64,000 bases of DNA, taken from Diaphorobacter nitroreducens (GTDB lineage: Bacteria; Pseudomonadota; Gammaproteobacteria; Burkholderiales; Burkholderiaceae_C). The position numbers and the translations under genes were made by a program. Location of the stretch: the NCBI GenBank assembly GCA_003755025.1, contig RJVL01000008.1:62001-126000 (forward strand), given 5' to 3'. The notes below the pieces were generated by a model. It saw only the letters and a list, made by a program, of their open reading frames with translations, did not search any database and was not told the DNA's origin. Every line of letters begins with the position of its first letter. Position 1 is the stretch's first letter. Below are positions 1 through 6,558 of this stretch, piece by piece.

Positions 1-99
1 CGCATCACGGAAAAAGCCGTGCGTGAGCAGCACGCGGCCGTCATTGCACGCATTGACGCCATTCGTTCAAAGGTCGAGGCCTACTACAGCAAGGCCTGA
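1..99 (+). CDS. C-terminal end of an unknown ICE gene (5' end outside window)
   Basis: The first 33 codons are open in frame 1 and end in TGA at 97-99. The tail is charged and looks helical, ending VEAYYSKA. No family can be assigned from 32 residues. It is followed by the repeated ICE leader hairpin and by another gene on the same strand, so it is probably part of the ICE backbone gene series. The start lies upstream of the window. Confidence 0.55.
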   Translation, partial: RITEKAVREQHAAVIARIDAIRSKVEAYYSKA

Positions 100-140
100 A
101 TTTTTCCATCAACCCTGGCGGGGATCACTTCCCCGTGGGG
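100..140 (+). promoter_or_regulatory. Repeated ICE leader hairpin, copy 1
   Basis: A T5 run and ATCAACCC precede a hairpin with stem CGGGG (119-123), a 7-nt loop and CCCCG (131-135). A near copy with the same loop length lies at 1273-1312. In both cases the hairpin ends 38-39 nt before the next start codon, and both genes use the same ribosome site AAGGAGAGTC. This suggests a shared 5' UTR control element or a read-through/processing site. The function is inferred. Confidence 0.5.
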
Positions 141-174
141 AGGTGACTCCGCCTGCAATCCAAGGAGAGTCACC

Positions 175-537
175 ATGCAAGTTCAACCGGTTCAACAAGT
201 TCAAACGTCCTACTACCGCACCGCCTATGGCTGGACGGGCCTGTCCCTGATCGAGATGGGCAACAACCAGGTGCTGCGCATCATCACAGAGAAGCGCCAG
301 AACGAGCACGGCCTGGCGAGTTGCGCGACCTGTCACACGCGCGAGAACGGCATCCTAGCCTTCCGCTTTGGAACCCGCGGCAATGGGGACTACAGCGAAA
401 CCCTCGCCGTGTCCCAACCACCGCGCATCACGGAGGCCCGGGTCAACTCGCAGCACGGGCGGGTACTGGAAAACCTGCAGACCATCCTGGCCAGGGTCGA
501 GCAGTTCTATGCATGTCAGGCAACGCAAGGAGCCTGA
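175..537 (+). CDS. ICE backbone hypothetical protein, 120 aa
   Basis: The ATG at 175 follows a strong ribosome site (AAGGAG, spacing 6). The product is a small soluble protein with no signal peptide or membrane segment. It has a central CATC motif (residues 50-53), a Cys pair that could bind metal or be fortuitous, and a third Cys near the C-terminus. The stop is one base before the next ATG, so the two genes are probably translated together. I do not recognise the family. Genes of this size with this leader type are common in the accessory-proximal part of PFGI-1-like ICEs, which is the only basis for assigning it to the ICE. Confidence 0.7.
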   Translation: MQVQPVQQVQTSYYRTAYGWTGLSLIEMGNNQVLRIITEKRQNEHGLASCATCHTRENGILAFRFGTRGNGDYSETLAVSQPPRITEARVNSQHGRVLENLQTILARVEQFYACQATQGA

Positions 538-538
538 A

Positions 539-1246
539 ATGCTGAACCACACGCTCTATCAAATCGAGGAGTTCTCCGACATTTGGGCCGATGCCTGCCT
601 GCGCGACAGCGAGGGGCGGCTGATGTTCCTGTCGGTCTATGGCCGCGATGGTGTGCTGATGCAGATGCTCGCCGCGTTCGAGCTGGGGGCCTCCCAGCGT
701 GGCGTCAATCAGATTCACCTGGTCGGCAAGGATGGCGAGCGCCACCGTGTCGATGTGGGGGATGTGAAGCGCCTGGACAAGCACGCCGGCAAGCTGCCTC
801 GGCAGAACCTGTTTGGCCCGCTGAACCAGATGTGGTTGTTTGACAGAGGCATGCGCTCACCCGACCGCGCCAATCGCATCGGTTGGGCCTTGCACTCATC
901 CTCGGCGGCCAGGCGCAGTGCTGAGCAGGCCGAGGACTATCGCCATCGACTGTGGCAGCTGGTCAACCTGCTCTCGCCCGTGGCGCTGCAAGAGCACTGG
1001 CGCGAGCCGGTGTTCCAGTGGTGCCGGGAAAAGCAGGCCATCCAGGCCTTGGATAGCAGGCTGTATCCAGCCCTTGGAAACATGACCGCGATGCGCGTCA
1101 GTCTCAGCGACCACTTCACCGCCTTCATCAGCAGCAGCGTCCGCATGGGCGTTCTGCGGCTGGAGGAGGGCGGTGCAGCACTGCAGGCAAGCCTCGGCCA
1201 CCAGTCGGTCGAGGCCTCTCGAATTCAGGAGGCCATCGCCGCCTGA
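539..1246 (+). CDS. ICE backbone hypothetical protein, 235 aa
   Basis: I chose the ATG at 539 because AAGGAG lies 6 nt upstream and the frame follows the previous stop by one base. Longer in-frame starts would run through the upstream gene. The product is soluble, with an N-terminal mixed alpha/beta part (MLNHTLYQIEEFSDIW...) and a helical Arg/Glu-rich C-terminal half. There is no signal peptide, no transmembrane helix and no nucleotide-binding motif. Gene order (two small genes, then the large helicase) and the shared leader upstream point to ICE backbone. I do not recognise the family. Confidence 0.7.
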   Translation: MLNHTLYQIEEFSDIWADACLRDSEGRLMFLSVYGRDGVLMQMLAAFELGASQRGVNQIHLVGKDGERHRVDVGDVKRLDKHAGKLPRQNLFGPLNQMWLFDRGMRSPDRANRIGWALHSSSAARRSAEQAEDYRHRLWQLVNLLSPVALQEHWREPVFQWCREKQAIQALDSRLYPALGNMTAMRVSLSDHFTAFISSSVRMGVLRLEEGGAALQASLGHQSVEASRIQEAIAA

Positions 1247-1255
1247 GCATCGGCG

Positions 1256-1278
1256 CCCACGCAGGTGGGTGCATTTTT
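1256..1278 (+). terminator. Weak rho-independent terminator after the 235-aa gene
   Basis: CCCAC (1256-1260), a GCAG tetraloop and GTGGG (1265-1269) form a short GC stem. A T5 run follows at 1274-1278. The T run is also the start of the second copy of the repeated leader, so termination and leader function may overlap. Confidence 0.4.
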
Positions 1279-1312
1279 CATCAACCCGTGCGGGGAGTCC
1301 GGCCCCGTGCTG
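1273..1312 (+). promoter_or_regulatory. Repeated ICE leader hairpin, copy 2
   Basis: A second copy of the leader at 100-140: T5, ATCAACCC, stem CGGGG (1291-1295), 7-nt loop, CCCCG (1303-1307). The distance from the stem to the helicase ATG is 38 nt, matching copy 1, and the downstream ribosome site AAGGAGAGTC is identical. The arrangement suggests a common post-transcriptional control of these ICE genes; this is inference. Confidence 0.5.
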
Positions 1313-1345
1313 GCTCTCCGTTTTTTTAACTGAAGGAGAGTCGAA

Positions 1346-3688
1346 ATGGAAAACATGGAATGTGAAACTGTCGGCGGCCAACTCGAACAGGCCCTGTCCG
1401 ATCCACAGCAGCAGCTCCAGGACACCGGAAACGGTGAATCCGGGCCGCAGTTGGCACTGGCACAGTTCATCGAAGAATTTGGCGACGGCCTGCTGGAGCA
1501 GGTCAAGTCGCAGAACCCTCCGGTGTTCGATCCGGCCATCGATGAGAGAACCACACTTTGGAACGCGCGCCAGGCCATTCTTGACGGACTCAAGCGCCAG
1601 CCGTTCAAGGCCCAGGCCGATGCCGTGCATGCCACGGTGAAGCTGCTGGTCGATGAGAACCGGCCTGCAGCCGTCATCAACGCGGAAATGGGCACGGGCA
1701 AGACCATGATGGCCATCTGCGCGGCGGCCGTGATGCAACGCACGCACCCGCGTACCCTGGTCATCTCGCCGCCGCACCTGGTTTACAAGTGGCGGCGCGA
1801 GATCCTCGATACCGTGCCGGACGCCAAGGTCTGGATCTTGAACGGTGCGGATACGCTGAGGAAGCTGCTGATGCTGCGCGACGCTCTGGGGGTGAAAACC
1901 GGCAAGCCCGAGTTCTTCATCCTGGGACGGGTGCGCATGCGCATGGGTTTTCACTGGAAGCCGTCGTTCATCACGCGCAAGCAGCGCGTCGATGGACAGA
2001 CGTTCACCGTGGCAGCCTGTTCTGATTGCATGGCACCGATCACCCGTGAGGATGATGAAGGGCATCCCATGCCCGTGTCGTCCGAGTTCGCCCAGGCCAC
2101 CCTGGGCGACCGGCGTCTCAAGTGCCTCCATTGTGGCAGCGCCTTGTGGACGCTGATGCGCGCCGGCAAGCCGATCGAGTCCATGTACGACCTGGTGCTG
2201 TCTGCCCTCAAGCAGATGCCCACCATTGGCGACAAGACCGCCCGACGCCTGCTCTCCATCTTCGGGGAGAAGGCGCTTGGCGACATGCTGGGTGACAACG
2301 TCTATGAGTTCGTAAACCTGATGGACGACAACGGTGAGCTGGTGTTCAGTGACCGGCAGGCCGCGCGCATGGAGCGCAGCCTCGCCAACTTTGAGTTCAG
2401 CATCGGAGAAGGTGGCTACCAGGCCACCGAGTTCATCAAGCGCTACCTGCCGCGCGGCTACTTTGGCCTGCTGGTGGTCGATGAGGGGCACGAGTACAAG
2501 AACGAGGGTTCGGCCCAGGGCCAGGCCATGGGGGTGCTTGCCAGCCAGTGTCAAAAAACGCTGCTGCTGACTGGCACGCTGATGGGCGGCTATGCCGACG
2601 ATCTGTTTCATCTGCTGTGGCGCCTCGATCCGGGCAGCATGATCGAAGACGGGTTCAAACCCGCCAAGACCGGCTCCATGGGTAATGCGGCCATGGCCTT
2701 CATGCGTGAGCATGGCGTGCTCAAGGACGTGTACAAGGAGTCCAGCGGCCCCTCGCACCGCACGGCCAAGGGAAAGCAGATGACGGTTCGCACCAGCAAG
2801 GCCCCAGGGTTCGGCCCGGTCGGCATCATGCGCTACGTGCTTCCGACCACCGTGTTCCTGAAACTGCGCGACATTGGCCAGAAGGTCTTGCCGCCCTACG
2901 AAGAGCAGTTCCTGGAGGTGCCCATGACGGAAGTGCAGGGCGAGGCCTATCGCCGCATGCAGAGCATTCTGGTGCAGGAGTTGAAGCATGCCCTCGTACT
3001 GCACGACAACAGCCTGCTGGGTGTCGTGATGAACGTGTTGCTGGCCTGGCCAGATTGCGCGTTCCGCTTTGAAACCGTGCAACATCCGCGTACCCGCAAG
3101 GTGCTGTACTCGCAGCCGGCCGTGTTTTCTGAAGGTGAATCTTCGCCCAAGGAGCTGGAGCTGCTGCGCATCTGCAAGGAAGAAAAGGCCCACGGCCGCA
3201 GAGTCCTGGCCTATTCGATCTATTCCGGCACCCGTGACACCACGGCCCGGTTGAAGTCGCAACTGGAGCAGGAAGGTCTGAAGGTCGGAGTGCTGCGCGC
3301 CAGCGTCGATGCTGCCCGCCGCGAGGATTGGGTGGCCGACCAGGTGGAGCGCGGTATCGACGTGATGATCTGCAACCCCGAGCTCGTGAAAACCGGCCTG
3401 GACTTGCTGGAATTCCCAACGATCGTGTTCATGCAATCGGGCTACAACGTCTATACCGTCCAGCAGGCATCCAGGCGCTCATGGCGCATTGGTCAAAAGC
3501 TGCCGGTGAAGGTCTTGTACCTGGGCTATGCGGGCACCACGCAAATGGACTGCTTGAGGCTCATGGGCAAGAAGATCGCAGTGTCGCAGTCCACGTCGGG
3601 CGACATGCCAGACAGCGGTCTGGACGTGCTCAACGACTCGGGCGACAGCCTGGAAGTGGCACTGGCCAAGAAGCTGCTGCACGGTTGA
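1346..3688 (+). CDS. SNF2/DEAD-like helicase of the ICE backbone
   Basis: A 780-aa superfamily 2 ATPase. Motif I (Walker A) is EMGTGKT at residues 114-120. Motif Ia is around SPPHLVYKW (141-149) and motif II is DEGH at 379-382. The C-terminal RecA domain ends with a motif VI of Swi2/Snf2 type, QASRRSWRIGQ. Between motifs Ia and II sits a roughly 180-residue insert carrying two CxxC pairs (residues 225-228 and 260-263), probably a zinc-binding module, plus a helix-hairpin-helix-like stretch. The ATG at 1346 follows AAGGAG. Such helicases are regular members of PFGI-1-like ICE backbones, where the role in element maintenance or transfer is not established. A strong terminator follows. Confidence 0.8.
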   Translation: MENMECETVGGQLEQALSDPQQQLQDTGNGESGPQLALAQFIEEFGDGLLEQVKSQNPPVFDPAIDERTTLWNARQAILDGLKRQPFKAQADAVHATVKLLVDENRPAAVINAEMGTGKTMMAICAAAVMQRTHPRTLVISPPHLVYKWRREILDTVPDAKVWILNGADTLRKLLMLRDALGVKTGKPEFFILGRVRMRMGFHWKPSFITRKQRVDGQTFTVAACSDCMAPITREDDEGHPMPVSSEFAQATLGDRRLKCLHCGSALWTLMRAGKPIESMYDLVLSALKQMPTIGDKTARRLLSIFGEKALGDMLGDNVYEFVNLMDDNGELVFSDRQAARMERSLANFEFSIGEGGYQATEFIKRYLPRGYFGLLVVDEGHEYKNEGSAQGQAMGVLASQCQKTLLLTGTLMGGYADDLFHLLWRLDPGSMIEDGFKPAKTGSMGNAAMAFMREHGVLKDVYKESSGPSHRTAKGKQMTVRTSKAPGFGPVGIMRYVLPTTVFLKLRDIGQKVLPPYEEQFLEVPMTEVQGEAYRRMQSILVQELKHALVLHDNSLLGVVMNVLLAWPDCAFRFETVQHPRTRKVLYSQPAVFSEGESSPKELELLRICKEEKAHGRRVLAYSIYSGTRDTTARLKSQLEQEGLKVGVLRASVDAARREDWVADQVERGIDVMICNPELVKTGLDLLEFPTIVFMQSGYNVYTVQQASRRSWRIGQKLPVKVLYLGYAGTTQMDCLRLMGKKIAVSQSTSGDMPDSGLDVLNDSGDSLEVALAKKLLHG

Positions 3689-3701
3689 AATGCCAGCCTC
3701 G

Positions 3702-3737
3702 ACCCACCTCTCGCGCAAGCGGGGGTGGGTTTTTTTT
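3702..3737 (+). terminator. Strong terminator after the helicase gene
   Basis: The left arm (3702-3714) pairs with GCGGGGGTGGGT (3719-3730) with one bulged T and a GCAA tetraloop. An uninterrupted run of eight T follows. A further hairpin (3739-3759: GTGC, CCC, loop TGCAT, GGG, GCAC) and a T5 run come next; these resemble a degenerate third copy of the ICE leader whose gene is missing. Confidence 0.8.
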
Positions 3738-3819
3738 GGTGCACCCTGCATGGGAGCACACCTGCTTTTTCCCTTATCTCACCCTCATGCGAGAAATCCG
3801 CGCTGCACGCTGCTGATTT

Positions 3820-4248
3820 TCATGTTTTCTCGGGGAGAAATTCCCATGGGTTGACCAGTCGAACCCCGGTGGCCTCGAAATGCTTGATGTTGCGCGTGAC
3901 CACGGCCGCACTATGAACGAGGCCGGTTGCGGCAATCAAGGGGTCGCGGTAGTCCCTGGAATCTACCCATTGCAGCTTAGCCGACCGCCTGGCGACGACG
4001 TGATCAATGGGCAGGATGCGGCCGGCGAAAGCCGGCAGCACCATTTCTTCAAGCCAGCGATTGAAAACCGCCGCCTGCGCTTCGTCCCCGCGCTGCGCGG
4101 CCAGGCTGATGCCGCGCTGGATCTCCAATACGGTGATGGCGGAGATGTACAGATACTCCGTGGTCTGGGCGGCTAACCAAGCCCGTACATTCGGATGGCA
4201 GGTGCTTTTGCGCGCTTCCGAAATGACGTTGGTGTCCAGGATCAGCAT
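3820..4248 (-). CDS. vapC: PIN-domain toxin (VapC/FitB type)
   Basis: A 142-aa PIN-domain ribonuclease. The hallmark start MLILDTNVISE supplies the first catalytic Asp (residue 5). SAITVLEIQRG provides the conserved Glu, and DYRDPLIAATG and VVTRNIKHF supply the remaining acidic site and the TxN signature of the family. It ends NPWEFLP, as in FitB/VapC relatives. I chose the internal ATG at 4248, not the longer frame, because the PIN fold starts there and the upstream in-frame part is antitoxin sequence in the wrong frame. It lies 28 nt downstream of the antitoxin gene in the same operon. The family cleaves tRNA or rRNA; the target here is unknown. Confidence 0.9.
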   Translation of the reverse strand: MLILDTNVISEARKSTCHPNVRAWLAAQTTEYLYISAITVLEIQRGISLAAQRGDEAQAAVFNRWLEEMVLPAFAGRILPIDHVVARRSAKLQWVDSRDYRDPLIAATGLVHSAAVVTRNIKHFEATGVRLVNPWEFLPEKT

Positions 4249-4276
4249 CTCGTTTCCCAGTTGCGTGGTGCGGGCC

Positions 4277-4540
4277 TCACGCGTCCAGATCCTTCGCGTC
4301 GATGCGCACGGGCTCCACGTCAAAGTCGTAGCTGTCGGCTTCGGGCATGCGCAGCAGCTCGACGAGGCTCTTGTCGGTCTTGGTGAGACGGCGGTATTCG
4401 GCAATGGGGATGAGCGCGAGCGATGGCTCGCCCCGATCCGTGATGATCACGGTGTCCCCTTCGGATGCGGCGCGCTTGGCTGCGCTCACGTTGTGCACGA
4501 ACTCCCGGCTTGTGACGGTTCTGACTTGAGTGTGGCCCAT
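4277..4540 (-). CDS. Phd/YefM-family antitoxin
   Basis: An 87-aa protein with the Phd/YefM fold: TVTSREFVHNVSAAKRAA near the N-terminus, then TVIITDRGEPSLALIPIAEY. The N-terminal part of this family binds DNA and represses its own promoter, and the C-terminal acidic tail (SYDFDVEPVRI) binds and neutralises the toxin. The ATG at 4540 has AGGAG 5-6 nt upstream. It is the first gene of a two-gene operon with the PIN toxin. An imperfect inverted repeat around 4619-4636 (GTTAG...CTAC) could be the autoregulatory operator, but this is weak. Confidence 0.88.
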   Translation of the reverse strand: MGHTQVRTVTSREFVHNVSAAKRAASEGDTVIITDRGEPSLALIPIAEYRRLTKTDKSLVELLRMPEADSYDFDVEPVRIDAKDLDA

Positions 4541-5016
4541 GGGGGCTCCTTTCGATCCGAGTACCTCGGCGCGGAAGGGCTCGTCCAGCCAGGCCGCACA
4601 CTCCGCGCTCGGGGCAATGTTAGTCACGTTACCTACATCTGGCAAGCGCCGCAGTTTGGCAGCGTTTTTTTAGATTTTCCCGGCTGCCTGCGTCTTGGCG
4701 ATGCGCACCGCATGCTACGACACTCTTGCAAGCCACTGAACCCCCGAAAAGCATTCTGAAAATCTTGTTCAATCCCCAGTTCCTTGGCTCTTCGCAAATT
4801 GCGTTCAAATAGAAGGCGATTGATGAGGTCGTTGAGCGTGCGAGAAATTAGTTCGCCACTACGATGGTTTTACCAAATACCAGTCATGCGAAGACTGGCG
4901 CCAGGGCCAGGAGAAGAAATTGGTTTTGCATGGTTTGCTGGTCTATATTGCTTCTGCTGCCGCCCAGCAAATTCCAAGATTTATTCATCCACAATCACGA
5001 ATTCAGGATATATTTA
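4541..5016. other. Gene-poor, AT-rich stretch with a possible decayed coding remnant
   Basis: No intact gene is visible. On the minus strand 4636-4869 is open for 78 codons without a good start. It encodes a protein-like stretch containing SRTLNDLINRLLFERNLRRA, which looks like the end of a real protein, possibly patatin-like. A stop lies immediately upstream at 4870-4872. I treat it as decayed DNA. The right part (about 4760-5016) is clearly richer in A+T than its neighbours. Confidence 0.3.
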
Positions 5017-5197
5017 GACTCTTTTAGCGAAACGTATGGATATGCCAGTCCCACCGCCACGTTTTCACAATTTTGCAAGTCAAATCAATGACTTATGTGA
5101 ACGATGGCGCTGCGGCGGTTGGGATCGTGTAAGTCCATGATCAACAACGCAATTTTTTGCTCCGAGCACCTTATCAATACGTTTCGCTAAAAGAGCC
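5017..5197. mobile_element. 181-bp MITE-like element with terminal inverted repeats and 8-bp target duplication
   Basis: A perfect 19-bp inverted repeat CTCTTTTAGCGAAACGTAT occupies 5019-5037, and its reverse complement occupies 5177-5195. Two further bases on each side are almost matched (GA/GG). Immediately outside lies an 8-bp direct repeat TATATTTA at 5009-5016 and 5198-5205. No ORF of useful size lies inside. This is the layout of a non-autonomous transposon. Removing it with one repeat copy puts TCC TGA directly after the last gene-derived codon of the type ISP fragment, so the insertion sits at the natural 3' end of that gene. The parent insertion sequence family is not identified; 8-bp duplications fit several families. 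Confidence 0.8.
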
Positions 5198-6049
5198 TAT
5201 ATTTAAAGAAGGTAGCGCAGAAACAATCTTCTGCGTCTCAAGGCACACCGTCACCACGCGCTGGAACAGCTCCAACGGGTATTTGGGGTTGCGCATGGTC
5301 TCAATCGCCCAGTCGTTAGCATCATTGACGATGCCGCTGGCCTTGTCGGTTTTGACGCTCTGGCGCTCCATCATCCAGTCCAGCGCGGCCTTGCCGTTGA
5401 CCACGTAGTCCCAGGCGGCTTCGGGGATGCCGCGCAGGGTGATCTTGCCGTTGTAGATGACGGGGGTCTTGTCGCTTTTCTTTGCGAACTTCATCTTCTC
5501 CACGCGGTAATCGGCATCGGACAGCGGCCCCTTGGCCTCGATCGTCAGGGAATAGGGCTGCACCGTCTCGTAATTCAAATGCAGGTCGGCCAAGTCGCGG
5601 CCTGCCTGGCTGAAGGCCCAGAAGTCGGCTGCGGTTTTGACGCGGGGGATGCGCGGCAATTCTTTGCTCAGGTTGTCGGCGTAGCGCTCACGGTAGTCTG
5701 GCGAGTGCAGCAGGCCGTACACGTAATAGAGCAGGTCTTCCTTGCTAATGCGTTCGCCCGGATAGACCTCTTGGAAGTGCGACAGTCCGGCATCGGTGAT
5801 GGCATCGCGGCGTGGACGTTGGGCAGCGGAAGCGGGGGCCGCAAACACATCGGGCGTGTCACTGGCCCGCTCCTGGGCTTCCTCGTCGTAAAGGTAAAGG
5901 GGGAAGCATTGCGAGTCGCCATTGCAGTGCAGGTCAGGCAATGCGTTGGAAATGACTACAGGGCACCCATTGCCGTTGTACTTGGCATTGAATTGAATGA
6001 CCAAATTTTCCGCCCCTGCCTCAGGGAAAGTGCGCGGCTTGGTGTTCAT
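5174..6049 (-). pseudogene. C-terminal fragment of a type ISP restriction-modification enzyme
   Basis: The 291-aa frame matches the C-terminal end of single-polypeptide type ISP (LlaGI-like, COG4889) enzymes: ENLVI, LPDLHCNGDSQCFPLY, DLLYYVYGLLHSPDYRERY, LPRIPRV, FWAFSQAGRDLADLHLNYE. Full enzymes are about 1,600 aa with helicase, methylase and target-recognition parts, all absent here. An ATG at 6049 with GGAG upstream could still allow translation. The last seven codons (GSFSETY) come from the MITE; without it the protein would end I-S-stop. I judge it a truncated relic of an older defence gene. Confidence 0.75.
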
Positions 6050-6185
6050 CGCGGGGCTCCTTGATTGGTGGATGACGCCACCATTCACGCGCTGAACGAT
6101 CAAGAGGCCAAGCTGATTCACTGTCTATAGTTGTGCCACATTGATATACTTCTGAGCCTATGACCTAACCATCAGGTGACTTTCG

Positions 6186-6509
6186 ATGAAACGCTGCGTT
6201 GTGGGAGTCCGGCGCGCCGATGCACCGGTCGCAGAAGGCCATGGGCGCTTTGCCCCGACGGTGTGGTTTCCGTCCATGGCCACCATGGCCGCTGTGCTGT
6301 CAGAAGACAACCGCGCCATGCTGCGGTTGATCCATGAGCGCAAGCCAAAGTCACTGACGGAGCTGGCTGAGCTGACCGGGCGGCAGGTGCCCAATCTGTC
6401 ACGCACGCTGCGCATGATGGAAGGCTATGGCCTAGTGACGATTGAAAAGAACGCCCGCGAAACGCAGCCCATTGCGCTGGCCACGGAATTTTTGGTTGTG
6501 CTGGATTGA
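6186..6509 (+). CDS. Winged-helix DNA-binding regulator (HVO_A0114-like)
   Basis: A 107-aa protein whose C-terminal two thirds form a winged helix-turn-helix: NRAMLRLIHERKPKSLTELAELTG, then RQVPNLSRTLRMMEGYGLVTIEK as recognition helix and wing. It resembles MarR/ArsR-like small regulators often found beside toxin or restriction genes. It lies 49 nt upstream of hsdM on the same strand, so control of the restriction cluster is plausible but inferred. The N-terminal 30 residues are not helical and the start could be further in. A TATACT box at 6145-6150 may be its -10. Confidence 0.72.
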   Translation: MKRCVVGVRRADAPVAEGHGRFAPTVWFPSMATMAAVLSEDNRAMLRLIHERKPKSLTELAELTGRQVPNLSRTLRMMEGYGLVTIEKNARETQPIALATEFLVVLD

Positions 6510-6558
6510 TCGCAATCACAAGACATGGCCACAGTCCAAATAGATACGGAACGAGCGA

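Noticed and set aside
896-3436. 846-aa open frame on the minus strand opposite the helicase
   Set aside because: It is the antisense shadow of a high-GC gene. Composition is His/Gln/Leu/Ala-rich without motifs, and the plus strand has a clear helicase with a ribosome site and terminator.
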